From positions 1 to 29,092 of the forward strand of contig DADR01000010.1 in assembly GCA_002495055.1 (NCBI GenBank): a stretch of 29,092 nt of DNA. Direction: 5' to 3'. The notes below the pieces were generated by a model. That model did no database searches. It worked only from the letters and a program-made list of their open reading frames with translations, and was not told where the DNA came from. Both the position numbers and the translations under genes were made by a program. This DNA comes from Methanoregula sp. UBA247. Its GTDB lineage: Archaea; Halobacteriota; Methanomicrobia; Methanomicrobiales; Methanospirillaceae. Below, one piece after another: positions 1 through 8,431 of this stretch (positions are counted from its first letter, which is position 1; every line of letters begins with the position of its first letter).

Positions 1-1286
1 TGACCGCCGTCCGCTGCGGAAAGGAAATTGTCATATTTGATATGGGACTCCGCCTGGACCAGGTAATGATCCACGAGGATGCGGAGATTGAGAATATGCA
101 CTCCCTTGATCTGATAAAGATTAAGGCGATACCCGATGATACAATGATGAATTCGGTCGAGGGGACCGTAAAGGCGATTGTCTGCTCGCACGGGCACCTT
201 GACCATATAGGAGCGATCCCGAAACTGGCGCACCGGTATAATGCACCGATCATCGCAACCCCCTATGCAACAGAATTGATCCGGCAACAGATATCCGGTG
301 AACAGAAATTCGGCGTGAACAACAAACTCTTTGCCCTCAAGTCAGGGCAGCGGTATACTCTCTCGCAGAACCTCGTTTTAGAGTTTGTTCACACGCAGCA
401 TTCAATCATCGATACTGTCACGCCAGTACTTCATACCCCGCACGGCGCGATTGTTTACGCGTGTGACTTCAAGCTTGACCGGACACCGGTGATAGGCCAA
501 CCCCCGGATTTTGCCCGGTTCCGTCAGATTGGGAAAGAAGGTGTACTCGTACTGATTGTGGAAAGTACCTATATCGATCGCCCGGGACGGTGCCCGAGCG
601 AGCGGATAGCCAAGGATCTCGTGCGGGACACCATCACCAGTTTCGAGGATGACAAGAACGCGATTCTCGTATCAACGTTCTCTTCGCATATCGCCCGCGT
701 GAAAACAATTGCAGAATGTGCACATGAGATCGGGCGAAAACCCGTGCTGCTGGGACGCTCCATGGAGAAATACTCGGTTACTGCCGAGCAGATGAAACTC
801 GTTTCGTTCCCTGAAACGACCAGTGTTTTCGGGAACCGCCGGACCGTGGACAGGACGATGCGCAGGATGATGAAGGCAGGAAAAGATAAGTTTCTCCCGA
901 TTATCACAGGACACCAGGGTGAACCCGGATCTATCCTCACCCGGCTTGCACTCGGTGATACACCCTACCAGCTGACCAAGGGCGACAAGGTTCTCTTCTC
1001 GGCAAATGTGATCCCGAACCCGATGAATTTTGGACAGCGCTACAAGGTCGAGCAACATCTGAAAATGGCCGGAGCCCGTATCTTTGAGGATCTTCACGTA
1101 AGTGGTCATGCCTATCGGGAGGACCATTACGAGTTTATTCATCTGTTGAATCCCCAGCACATCCTCCCGGCGCACGGTCACCTGAAGATGACAGCAGGAT
1201 ATACCGACTTTGCATCAGAGCTTGGTTACACTGCCCATTCAACCGTCCATATGATGAAGAACGGGCAACGGCTCAAGATCAACTAG
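1..1286 (+). CDS. Archaeal RNase J (beta-CASP metallo-beta-lactamase ribonuclease), 5' end missing
   Basis: The family is a metallo-beta-lactamase/beta-CASP nuclease involved in RNA maturation and decay; archaeal RNase J acts as a 5'-3' exoribonuclease. The metal motif HGHLDH is encoded near 190-207. HTQHS follows near 390, then a CDF aspartate motif and the beta-CASP segments STFSSH, GRSM and SGHAY, with a final LPAHGH. The reading frame is open to the left edge and encodes a family-typical TAVRCGKEIVIFDMG stretch before the first internal ATG at 42, so that ATG is not the start. Relatives have roughly 17-20 more residues, so the true start lies outside the window. It is followed 14 nt later by idsA. 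In related methanogens this trio usually sits after mevalonate-pathway genes, which I expect just upstream. Family call is firm; exact nuclease polarity is family knowledge. Confidence 0.93.
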   Translation, partial: TAVRCGKEIVIFDMGLRLDQVMIHEDAEIENMHSLDLIKIKAIPDDTMMNSVEGTVKAIVCSHGHLDHIGAIPKLAHRYNAPIIATPYATELIRQQISGEQKFGVNNKLFALKSGQRYTLSQNLVLEFVHTQHSIIDTVTPVLHTPHGAIVYACDFKLDRTPVIGQPPDFARFRQIGKEGVLVLIVESTYIDRPGRCPSERIAKDLVRDTITSFEDDKNAILVSTFSSHIARVKTIAECAHEIGRKPVLLGRSMEKYSVTAEQMKLVSFPETTSVFGNRRTVDRTMRRMMKAGKDKFLPIITGHQGEPGSILTRLALGDTPYQLTKGDKVLFSANVIPNPMNFGQRYKVEQHLKMAGARIFEDLHVSGHAYREDHYEFIHLLNPQHILPAHGHLKMTAGYTDFASELGYTAHSTVHMMKNGQRLKIN

Positions 1287-1300
1287 AACGAAGGAATACG

Positions 1301-2266
1301 ATGTCAGAACTTTTACCGTATCTGGAATCGGTCGCACAGGATATTGACCTCATGATCGACCGGTATTTTATTAACAAGGTTGGTGAACTGAATAAAGCGA
1401 GTGCTCACCTCCTCGGGGCCGGGGGTAAACGACTCCGCCCGGCAGTCGTCATGCTTGCTGCCGATGCGGTAAAACAGGGGAGTTCTCCGGATATAATACA
1501 GGCAGCACTTGCGTTGGAGCTCACCCACACGTTTACGCTAATTCACGATGATATCATGGATGATGACACTCTCCGTCGTGGGGTGCAGACTGTCCACACG
1601 AAGTGGGATATGCCAACCGGTATCCTTGCCGGTGACGTTTTGTATGCCCGGGCTTTTGAGTTCATCTGCCTGTCAAAGGCACACGAAAACGCAAAAGTCC
1701 GGGCAGTGTCCATGCTTGCCCGTGCCTGTGCCGATATCTGTGAAGGACAGCATATGGACATGTCCTTTGCGCACCGGAATGATGTTGACGAGTATGAATA
1801 TCTCGAAATGGTGAAGAAAAAAACCGGGGTTCTCTATGCCGCAGCAGCCGGAATCGGTGCGATTCTTGCCGGTAGTAATCCACACCAGGCAAAAGCTCTC
1901 TACCTTTTCGGATTGAATATCGGGATCGCGTTCCAGATACAGGACGATCTTATTGATCTGTTATCCCCGGCTGAGAAAAGTGGCAAGGACCGGGCTTCTG
2001 ACCTGAGGGAAGGAAAACAGACGCTGATTATGATTAAGTCCCGTCAGAAGGGCATTGACCTGCAAAAATACCGGCGCGATCTCTCGGATGCGGATATCGA
2101 TGCGGCCATAAAAGAGCTGACAGGTGCTGGTGTCATTGATGAAGTCAAAAAAGTGGCAGCAGATCTTGTAGCGGAAAGCAACAAGCATCTTTCCCTGCTT
2201 CCTCCCTCAAAAGAGCGGGACCTCCTGATGGAAATCGGCGAATTTTTTGTGACCCGGAGCTATTAG
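1301..2266 (+). CDS. idsA: Short-chain polyprenyl diphosphate synthase, probably geranylgeranyl diphosphate synthase
   Basis: This 321-residue protein condenses isopentenyl diphosphate with allylic diphosphates to make the C20 chain of archaeal ether lipids. Visible motifs in order are GGKRLRP (41-47), the first aspartate-rich motif DDIMD (83-87), GKQTL, and the second aspartate-rich motif DDLID (215-219). The residue five positions before the first motif is F78. An aromatic at this position is the chain-length mark of archaeal type I GGPP synthases, so a C20 product is likely, though C15 cannot be excluded by eye. The ATG follows an AAGGA element and lies 14 nt after the RNase J stop. The stop codon is one base from the gltX start, so the three genes probably share one transcript. 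Confidence 0.93.
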   Translation: MSELLPYLESVAQDIDLMIDRYFINKVGELNKASAHLLGAGGKRLRPAVVMLAADAVKQGSSPDIIQAALALELTHTFTLIHDDIMDDDTLRRGVQTVHTKWDMPTGILAGDVLYARAFEFICLSKAHENAKVRAVSMLARACADICEGQHMDMSFAHRNDVDEYEYLEMVKKKTGVLYAAAAGIGAILAGSNPHQAKALYLFGLNIGIAFQIQDDLIDLLSPAEKSGKDRASDLREGKQTLIMIKSRQKGIDLQKYRRDLSDADIDAAIKELTGAGVIDEVKKVAADLVAESNKHLSLLPPSKERDLLMEIGEFFVTRSY

Positions 2267-2267
2267 G

Positions 2268-3959
2268 ATGGCAGGGGAAGACCCAAAAGGGCTCCTTTTT
2301 CTTTGTGCTCTCCAGAATGCGGTCAAGCACGGGGGTGTGCCACAGGCCGGTGCGGTAGTTGGCATGGTGATGGGGGCACATCCCGAATTCCGACCGCGGG
2401 CAAAAGAAGTTGCGGCTCTGGCAAAAGAAGCCATTGCGGATGTTGCTGCACTCTCATCTGATGATCGTATAAGAAAACTGCAGGCACTTGCGCCTGAAAT
2501 GTATGAAGCCCTCTTTGAAAAACATGAACACAGGAAGGTGCTTCCCGACCTGGAAGGTGCTAAAAACGGTGTGGTAATGCGATTTGCGCCAAACCCCTCA
2601 GGACCTCTTCATATCGGGCATGCCCGCGCAGCGGTGCTCAACGATGCATATGTGAAACAGTATGGCGGCAGGTATATCCTGCGCATTGAGGACACCGATC
2701 CGAAACGCGTTGATCCCGAAGCGTACGAGATGGTAAAAGAAGATATCGCATGGCTGGGCCTTGGCATCACTGAGACCGTCACGCAAAGTGATCGTCTGCC
2801 GCTTTACTACGATCTTTGCAGGCAACTGATCGAGAGGGGCGGGGCCTATGTCTGCACCTGCAATAATGAGCACTTCAAAGAACTCAAACAGGTAAAGACT
2901 GCATGCCCGTGCAGGGATCAGCCCGTGGAGAAAAATATCCGTCGCTGGGAACAGATGCTCGACCATACGTTTAAGGAAGGGGAGGTGACAGTCCGGATAA
3001 AAACCGACCTCACCCATCCTGATCCGGCAATGCGTGATTTCCCGGCTTTCCGTATTCTTGACACTCCCTCTCATCCGAAGGTGAAAGCACATGTCTACCC
3101 GCTCATGAACTTCTCGGTCGTTGCCGATGATCACCTCCTCGGGGTGACGCATGTAATCCGGGGGAAGGACCACATTGCAAATACCCGGCGGCAGCGTTAT
3201 ATTTACGATCATTTTGGCTGGAAGGTGCCGGTATACCGTCACTATGGCAGGATGGGAATCGAAGGAGTAGTGCTCTCGACATCGCAGATGCGTCTTGGAA
3301 TTAACAAAGGGATGTATACCGGGTGGGATGATATCCGCCTTGGCACGCTCCGGGCACTTGCAAGGCGGGGGATCAGTCCTGATGCAGTAAGGAAGGCAGT
3401 ACTGGCGATAGGGATCGGCGATACCGACATCTCGTTCTCGTGGGATAATCTCTATGCCGAGAACAAGAAGATCGTTGATCCTGTCGCGAACAGGTACTTC
3501 TTTGTTCCTGAGCCGGTGACTGCGCAGATAGATGGTGCAAAACCTCATACCGCACAGGCGATGCTCCACCCAAGCGATGCTTCACGAGGAACACGTACGC
3601 TGGTATTTGAACGAACAGTGCTCCTGCCTGGTCGTGAGCTCACACCGGATGTAACGATGGTCCGGCTCAAAGACCTCTTCAATGTAAAGATCACATGGAA
3701 CGGAAGTATCCCGGCGTTTTCCTATGCCGGGGAATCCCTTGCGGATGCCCGGGCGGCAAAGGCGCATATCATCCAATGGCTGCCTGCACAGGACTCAGTT
3801 GACTGCACACTCCTCACGCAGCAGGGGGTAATAGCCGGTGCCTGCGAACCCCGCGTGATTAATGAGCTCGGGAACGTCGTCCAGTTCGAACGGATCGGGT
3901 TTGTGAAGATTGATTCGGTCGATAATGGCCGCGTGACCGCATATTTCACGCATAAATAA
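2268..3959 (+). CDS. gltX: Glutamyl-tRNA synthetase, archaeal type
   Basis: A class I aminoacyl-tRNA synthetase of 563 residues. It has the archaeal/eukaryal N-terminal extension of about 100 residues before the catalytic core, then FAPNPSGPLHIGH with HIGH at 115-118, and GWDDIRLGTLRALARRG after the KMSKS-equivalent loop. That loop reads LSTSQM (336-341) and carries no lysine; archaeal GluRS loops are often LSTS-like, so I do not read this as inactivating. Paired cysteines C196/C198 and C213/C215 look like a zinc knuckle. Archaeal GluRS is normally non-discriminating and also charges tRNA-Gln, which is then amidated. ATG starts one base after the idsA stop, so translation is probably coupled. 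The C-terminal half is the beta-barrel anticodon-binding region of the GlnRS-like class. Confidence 0.95.
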   Translation: MAGEDPKGLLFLCALQNAVKHGGVPQAGAVVGMVMGAHPEFRPRAKEVAALAKEAIADVAALSSDDRIRKLQALAPEMYEALFEKHEHRKVLPDLEGAKNGVVMRFAPNPSGPLHIGHARAAVLNDAYVKQYGGRYILRIEDTDPKRVDPEAYEMVKEDIAWLGLGITETVTQSDRLPLYYDLCRQLIERGGAYVCTCNNEHFKELKQVKTACPCRDQPVEKNIRRWEQMLDHTFKEGEVTVRIKTDLTHPDPAMRDFPAFRILDTPSHPKVKAHVYPLMNFSVVADDHLLGVTHVIRGKDHIANTRRQRYIYDHFGWKVPVYRHYGRMGIEGVVLSTSQMRLGINKGMYTGWDDIRLGTLRALARRGISPDAVRKAVLAIGIGDTDISFSWDNLYAENKKIVDPVANRYFFVPEPVTAQIDGAKPHTAQAMLHPSDASRGTRTLVFERTVLLPGRELTPDVTMVRLKDLFNVKITWNGSIPAFSYAGESLADARAAKAHIIQWLPAQDSVDCTLLTQQGVIAGACEPRVINELGNVVQFERIGFVKIDSVDNGRVTAYFTHK

Positions 3960-3971
3960 CCTTTTTTTGGC
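3960..3971 (+). terminator. T-rich terminator after gltX
   Basis: A run of seven T (3962-3968) begins two bases after the gltX stop codon, the usual oligo-T form of archaeal intrinsic termination. It separates the RNase J-idsA-gltX unit from the padR promoter that begins about 40 bases later. Confidence 0.6.
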
Positions 3972-4009
3972 CTTCAGACTATCTCCTGTATTTCTCTTTC
4001 TACGAATTT

Positions 4010-4019
4010 TTTATATACT
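4010..4019 (+). promoter_or_regulatory. TATA box of the padR operon
   Basis: TTTATATACT is a strong archaeal TATA element in an otherwise untranslated gap. Archaeal transcription normally starts about 25 bases downstream, which would be near 4040, in the middle of two inverted repeats (4027-4039 and 4041-4061). That leaves a leader of about 155 bases before the padR ATG at 4197. Start site is inferred, not observed. Confidence 0.6.
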
Positions 4020-4026
4020 TGTAATC

Positions 4027-4061
4027 TACTATTATAGTAAGTATCTTGTAATGCAAGATAC
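4027..4061. promoter_or_regulatory. Twin inverted repeats at the padR transcription start, probable PadR operator
   Basis: Two perfect dyads sit side by side. TACTAT-T-ATAGTA occupies 4027-4039. GTATCTTG-TAATG-CAAGATAC occupies 4041-4061, with 8-base arms. They straddle the start predicted from the TATA box, where a bound repressor would block initiation. PadR proteins bind as dimers to dyads and usually repress their own operon, so self-repression is the simplest reading. The assignment of either dyad to this PadR is inference. Confidence 0.5.
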
Positions 4062-4149
4062 CATGTTAAACAACTAACATATGCATGCTCACTCATCCCC
4101 TCTCTGCAACATACCCGGCATGACAGGACCAGCAACACGACCCTCAAAT

Positions 4150-4190
4150 TCCCTGAAGTGCCGGGACCGGGCATGCTGTGAAATCAGGGA
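4150..4190 (+). promoter_or_regulatory. Leader hairpin covering the padR Shine-Dalgarno
   Basis: TCCCTGA (4150-4156) pairs perfectly with TCAGGGA (4184-4190), and inside it TGCC (4159-4162) can pair with GGCA (4170-4173). The 3' arm contains the GGGA part of the AGGGAG Shine-Dalgarno that precedes the ATG at 4197. If it folds, the ribosome site would be hidden, giving a second control layer above the operator. No known riboswitch class was recognised. Confidence 0.35.
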
Positions 4191-4196
4191 GATGCT

Positions 4197-4523
4197 ATGA
4201 ATATACAGTTTAAAAAAGGCGTACTTGAGATCTGCGTTCTCTCTGTTCTGGCACACAAGGATTGTTACGGGTACGAACTTGTCAACGACATATCCAAACG
4301 AATCGACATCGCTGAAGGTACGATTTATCCGCTCCTCAGGCGCCTGAAGGATGAAGGTTTTGTCACAACATACCTGCAGGAGTCCACAGAGGGACCGCCA
4401 AGGAAATATTACCAGTTAACCGATAGTGGAAGGAAGGAAGAACATGAACTCAAAGATGAATGGATGCGATTTACGACATCGGTGAATGCGCTCCTGGTCG
4501 GGAAAAACGATGCTGCAGAATGA
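4197..4523 (+). CDS. PadR-family transcriptional regulator
   Basis: This 108-residue protein is a compact winged helix-turn-helix of the PadR family. Typical pieces are GVLEICVLSVL at the start, YGYELVNDIS, the recognition-helix stretch EGTIYPLLRRLKDEGFV, and a wing with PRKYYQLTDSG. There is almost nothing after the DNA-binding domain, as in the small PadR subfamily that partners with DUF1700 membrane proteins. PadR proteins are usually repressors released by a ligand or by a partner protein. The ATG has the Shine-Dalgarno AGGGAG just upstream. The 3' end overlaps the next gene by 14 bases. It is the first gene of a likely six-gene operon and probably controls it through the dyads at 4027-4061. 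The inducer is unknown. Confidence 0.9.
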   Translation: MNIQFKKGVLEICVLSVLAHKDCYGYELVNDISKRIDIAEGTIYPLLRRLKDEGFVTTYLQESTEGPPRKYYQLTDSGRKEEHELKDEWMRFTTSVNALLVGKNDAAE

Positions 4524-5100
4524 ACAGGAATATATCCGGATACTCAGAAGCCGGCTTGAAGGAACCATGCCGCATGAGGAACTTGATGATTATCTCTCAG
4601 ATTATCGCGAGCATTTCAGGATAGGAAAAGCAAACGGGAAGACGGATGGGGAGCTCTGGCAGTCGCTGGGATCACCAGACAATGTTGCCCGGGAGATTCG
4701 GGTGACACACCTGGTGAAGAAGGCAGAGGGCAACCGGTCGGCAAGGAATATATTCCACGCGGCCTTCGCAACGCTCGGCCTCGGCCTCTTCAACCTTGTC
4801 TTTGTCCTGGTACCGTTCATTCTTCTCGTTGTGATGCTTCTCATGATCTTCATCGTCGGGGTGCTCTTTGCCATCATCGGGCCTGTTGCATTTGTGTTCT
4901 CACTTCTCCAGGGAGGGCTGCCGGCATTTAGTAGCTGGATCTCGCCCCTTATCGGGTTCTTCTTCTGCACTGGCATGACTACCTTCGGGCTGCTCATGGT
5001 TATTGGGGATTACTACCTTGCCCGGTTCTTCTACCATGTGGGTATCCAGTATCTCAAATGGAATATCAGCGTCATCACTGGCACGGAGTGTTCAGCATGA
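4510..5100 (+). CDS. DUF1700-family integral membrane protein
   Basis: The 196-residue product begins with a soluble helical segment (about 1-75). It contains EELDDYLSDYREHF and LGSPDNVAREI, the recognisable DUF1700 pattern. Three hydrophobic stretches follow, near 86-112, 112-134 and 145-170. I chose ATG 4510 because it places the conserved part close to the N-terminus; an in-frame ATG at 4486 adds eight residues inside padR. It overlaps the padR stop, and its TGA overlaps the next ATG (ATGA), so translation is coupled. DUF1700 proteins are commonly encoded next to small PadR regulators and may act as membrane partners that hold or release the regulator. That role is a proposal, not shown here. 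Confidence 0.8.
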   Translation: MLQNEQEYIRILRSRLEGTMPHEELDDYLSDYREHFRIGKANGKTDGELWQSLGSPDNVAREIRVTHLVKKAEGNRSARNIFHAAFATLGLGLFNLVFVLVPFILLVVMLLMIFIVGVLFAIIGPVAFVFSLLQGGLPAFSSWISPLIGFFFCTGMTTFGLLMVIGDYYLARFFYHVGIQYLKWNISVITGTECSA

Positions 5101-5942
5101 ATTCCCCAAAATCCGACAATGACCGGCTGGCATACCATGTCGGCGGCCTGAACCTGTCTGGTCTTACCATGACCAAGGTGATCCTCTGGCTTGCTGCCAT
5201 CACCATCGTCTCCTTTGCGATCGGGTTTGGCCTCCTTGCCCTCTCGGGCGGACTGCCCCAACCGCATGCACTCAGGGACACGCCCTTCCAGGACACCCAC
5301 CTGCTCACCCGGAATACCACAACCATCCTCCTTGACGGTGCCTCCTCCGGCAGCATCAGGATATCGATGGGGGCCGGCGAGTTCACCCTGGGCGGGGGCG
5401 CACCGGCTTTTTCCCTGATGGAAGCAACGGTTTTCTCCAGTGCCGCGGAATGGCAGCCGGAGATCCTTGCCTCAGTCAATGGTACGGAAAAAACCGTTAC
5501 GATGATCGAACCGGGTCACCAGGGCAGGGAGTGGTTTGCGTTCCACACCCCGTACAGCTGGCATATCCAGATCAATGATTTAGTACCTGTCGATCTCAAG
5601 GTGGAAGTCGGGGCCGGGGACAGCAATCTTGACCTTGGTTCGCTGAACCTGACTTCGCTCGTTGTCAGCAACGGTGTCGGCGACACGGATATCGACATCA
5701 GTCGTTCCCGCAGCGGACCGTTCCGGGCAGAGGTCCATAACGGTGTCGGCGACCTCACCGTGAGGATTGATAAACGCAGCAACACCCGCATCAGCGTTCA
5801 CAGCGGTGTCGGGAATATCAGCACGATTGGAATTGTTAAGAACAATAATACGTATACAACTGTCGGGTTCAACCCATCCCTCCCCGTGAGCGAGATCGCC
5901 ATCACGCAGGGCGTTGGTTCGATCCAGCTGGAGGCAGTATGA
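5097..5942 (+). CDS. Membrane-anchored toastrack (DUF4097-like) beta-repeat protein
   Basis: The 281-residue protein has one N-terminal membrane segment (about 28-50) and then an extracellular domain. That domain is built on repeated G-[AV]-G motifs: GAGEF at 92, GAGDS at 172, GVGDT at 193, GVGDL at 216, GVGN at 237 and GVGS at 272. The 21-23-residue spacing of the middle four implies a beta-solenoid or 'toastrack' fold, as in DUF4097/LiaF-like proteins. Such domains occur with PadR-DUF1700 pairs and with bacterial envelope-stress regulators. I chose ATG 5097 because it forms an ATGA overlap with the preceding stop; an upstream in-frame ATG at 5058 lies inside the DUF1700 gene. Its own stop overlaps the next start in the same way. 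A sensor or scaffold at the cell surface is the likely role. Confidence 0.7.
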   Translation: MNSPKSDNDRLAYHVGGLNLSGLTMTKVILWLAAITIVSFAIGFGLLALSGGLPQPHALRDTPFQDTHLLTRNTTTILLDGASSGSIRISMGAGEFTLGGGAPAFSLMEATVFSSAAEWQPEILASVNGTEKTVTMIEPGHQGREWFAFHTPYSWHIQINDLVPVDLKVEVGAGDSNLDLGSLNLTSLVVSNGVGDTDIDISRSRSGPFRAEVHNGVGDLTVRIDKRSNTRISVHSGVGNISTIGIVKNNNTYTTVGFNPSLPVSEIAITQGVGSIQLEAV

Positions 5943-7234
5943 GCGAAAAATTCGTAAACAGAAATATTTACCGGGAGATCGGCACCATCGCAGTATTCCT
6001 TGTGCTGTTCGGACTCATGGTCATCTTCGTGCCCCCTGTCCAGGCTGCCGATGCACCAACAGTGACGATCACCGATTACACGGTCACACCATCAGTGCTT
6101 ATGCCCGACGGTCTCGGGACTATCACTATTACGGTGAAAAATACTGCAACAAGTGCAACCATCAAGGAAAATACGGGATTATACACACAAGATGCTACGA
6201 CCACCAAAGTCACGGATATCAATGTAAACATTGAAAATGTAAAACTTGAAGGCAACGGCATTGTTGTCCAGAGCAAGGATTTCCAGCAGGTAGGTGAGAT
6301 TGGGCCGGGACAGTCCATCCAGCTCACATTTTCCATAAAGGCACCTGCAACAAGCGGGATGTATTTTCCTGAAGTATGGATTGATACGACCGGGGGAAGG
6401 AGCACAAGGTACCCTGTCCCGGTAAACGTCAATACTGCAGTAGGAATTCAGCGACAGGCTATCCTTATCATGGGCAGCACACTGACGGGCAGTGTAAATC
6501 CCGGGGATGAGATCCCGGTCACGCTGACTGTCAGTAATGCCGGGCAGACCCTTGCTGATGATGTTACCCTCCAGATCGAAAACGTGAGCGCAACGGTTGC
6601 TCCGAAAAATTCCGATGCGTATCACCTGGGGACTATCCTGGCTGGCGGACAGAAGACTGTCGATATGGCATTACTATCGGATAAAAAAACCGATGCCGGG
6701 CTTGTCAGGATACCGGTAACTATCAGTTACCATGCTATAGACGGATCAGAGCGCATCCAGCAGACCGGGATCGATCTGATAATGAAAGGGAAGGCCGAAT
6801 TGGGATTTGTATCGGTAGATACCAATCCCCCGCGGCTTTCAGAAAATACACCATTTGATCTCACTATCCGGGTGGAGAACACCGGTACCGGAGAGGCCAA
6901 GCAGGTATCGGCAACAGTCGACCTGCCTGTGGAAGGGAAGAAAGAAGCCTTTATCGGGAAGATCAAGCCCGGCAACGATGCCCCGGTCATCTTCCTCCTC
7001 GAGGGGGCTCAGGCGGGAAATCACCCGTACACACTCACGATCCATTACACCGATGACATGGGCGTGCACACGATGACCCGGGAGATGAACCTGCGGGTCC
7101 CGCCCACAGACCATACCGGGGATATTATCCTCGTGCTGGTCATACTTGTAATTCTCGGCTTCATCGGGTACCGCTACTGGTACCTGCCCAAGACGAACGG
7201 CGATGGTAAATTCCCATGGGAAAGAAAGAGTTAA
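5939..7234 (+). CDS. Secreted, membrane-anchored CARDB/COG1361-type surface protein
   Basis: The 431-residue product starts with a signal-type hydrophobic segment (about 14-36, ending VQAADAP). It continues as a series of immunoglobulin-like beta domains of the CARDB/COG1361 type. Each has the pattern of a proline-rich strand, then 'ITVKNTATS', 'LTVSNAGQTLADDV' or 'IRVENTGTGEAKQV'. It ends with a transmembrane helix (about 395-411) and a short basic tail. The bulk is therefore outside the cell. COG1361 proteins are frequently encoded before FtsX/LolE-type permeases in methanogens and may be their extracellular partner. It starts with an ATGA overlap and overlaps the permease gene by 19 bases. 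The N-terminal domain has a longer strand-rich insert around residues 50-120. Exact function unknown. Confidence 0.75.
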   Translation: MSEKFVNRNIYREIGTIAVFLVLFGLMVIFVPPVQAADAPTVTITDYTVTPSVLMPDGLGTITITVKNTATSATIKENTGLYTQDATTTKVTDINVNIENVKLEGNGIVVQSKDFQQVGEIGPGQSIQLTFSIKAPATSGMYFPEVWIDTTGGRSTRYPVPVNVNTAVGIQRQAILIMGSTLTGSVNPGDEIPVTLTVSNAGQTLADDVTLQIENVSATVAPKNSDAYHLGTILAGGQKTVDMALLSDKKTDAGLVRIPVTISYHAIDGSERIQQTGIDLIMKGKAELGFVSVDTNPPRLSENTPFDLTIRVENTGTGEAKQVSATVDLPVEGKKEAFIGKIKPGNDAPVIFLLEGAQAGNHPYTLTIHYTDDMGVHTMTREMNLRVPPTDHTGDIILVLVILVILGFIGYRYWYLPKTNGDGKFPWERKS

Positions 7235-8430
7235 AGGTCGCGTTCCTGCTTGCCCTGCGGTCGCTCCAGCGGGGCAGCAGGTCAAGTGTCCTCCTGACCA
7301 TCATAATCGTTGCGATGTGCTTTACCAACATGGTCTTCCTGCCCGGCCTCTTCAACGGGATCGGGGAGGGGATCATCACGCAGGTCGTGGACTATGAAGT
7401 TGGGAACGTACTGGTCAGCCCCAAGACAGGCGAGCAGTACGTGACCGACCTTGATGCAACACTCGACCTTATCAACAGCATGCCCGGTGTTGAACGGGCA
7501 ACGCCCCATCTGTCCAAGGGGGCGACCCTCAAGTACCGCCAGCGAATGCTCGGTGTTTCGGTGAAAGCGATTAAGCCCGGTGACGAGAAATACGTCTCTC
7601 CCCTGTACTCGAAGATGGTTGCCGGCAGTTACCTTGGGGAAGACGATACCGGGGAAGTCATCATCGGGAAACCGGTCGCGGGAGACGCTACGATCAAGCA
7701 GGAGGACGAGTTCCAGCCATCCCTTGGCGGTGTCCGGGTTGGCGACTCGATCACGATCGAGTACGCAAACGGTTATACAAAAGATTACCGGGTGAAGGGG
7801 ATCTACTATGCCGGCTGGAGCTCTACCGACAACAACGTTATTATTACATGGTCTGATATGGAGCAGGTGGAAGGAAAGACCCTCGATTACGCGGAATTTA
7901 TCACGGTCAAGGCAAAACCCGGCTATGAGGAGAAGTTCATCAAAGACGAACTCCAGCAGTACGGCATCTCCGAGTATGTGCAGACCACTGGTGATCTCCT
8001 TAAGAAGGTTATGGGGAGTGTCATGCAGAGCTTTGCCATCATCAACCTGGTCTCTCTTGTCGTCGGCATTATCATCACCACGGTCGTGCTCTTCATCGTC
8101 ATCACCATCAAGACCATCAACAGCCGCAAACAGATCGGGATCCTGCGGGCGATCGGCGTGGACAAGGAAGTCATCATGCACACCTACGGCTTGCAGGTCG
8201 TCATTATGGCGGTGCTCGGGATCTTCTTCGGGGTCATCCTCACCGCGATCCTGGCAGTATACCTGGCTGCCCATCCCATTGTGACCCCAGAATGGAAGGC
8301 ATACTTGTTCCTGACGCCCATGGATTATCTCGTCAATTCCCTGATCCTGTTCCTCGCGTCGGTTGTCGCCGGGTATGTGCCCGCGTGGCAAGTCTCCCGT
8401 GAGGACATCCAGACTGCAATGAGGGCCTGA
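7216..8430 (+). CDS. ABC transporter permease, FtsX/LolE/MacB type
   Basis: This 404-residue membrane protein has the MacB/FtsX topology. One helix lies near the N-terminus (about 22-45), followed by a large extracellular domain (about 46-265) and three C-terminal helices (about 270-298, 325-350 and 365-390). The cytoplasmic stretch INSRKQIGILRAIGV is the hallmark of this class, where the permease couples to its ATPase. Such transporters move lipoproteins, peptides or drugs, or transmit force across the membrane without transport. The start overlaps the surface-protein gene by 19 bases, and the ATPase ATG is one base after its stop. Together with the upstream genes this indicates an envelope-stress or export complex. 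Substrate cannot be read from the sequence. Confidence 0.88.
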   Translation: MGKKELKVAFLLALRSLQRGSRSSVLLTIIIVAMCFTNMVFLPGLFNGIGEGIITQVVDYEVGNVLVSPKTGEQYVTDLDATLDLINSMPGVERATPHLSKGATLKYRQRMLGVSVKAIKPGDEKYVSPLYSKMVAGSYLGEDDTGEVIIGKPVAGDATIKQEDEFQPSLGGVRVGDSITIEYANGYTKDYRVKGIYYAGWSSTDNNVIITWSDMEQVEGKTLDYAEFITVKAKPGYEEKFIKDELQQYGISEYVQTTGDLLKKVMGSVMQSFAIINLVSLVVGIIITTVVLFIVITIKTINSRKQIGILRAIGVDKEVIMHTYGLQVVIMAVLGIFFGVILTAILAVYLAAHPIVTPEWKAYLFLTPMDYLVNSLILFLASVVAGYVPAWQVSREDIQTAMRA

Positions 8431-8431
8431 A

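Noticed and set aside
2598..3569. 323-codon open frame antisense to gltX
   Set aside because: It lies wholly inside a well-conserved gene, has no recognisable domain and a Cys/His/Pro-rich composition typical of an antisense shadow.
7282..8391. 369-codon open frame antisense to the FtsX-type permease
   Set aside because: Extremely Asp/His-rich product caused by reading hydrophobic codons backwards; no promoter or ribosome site.
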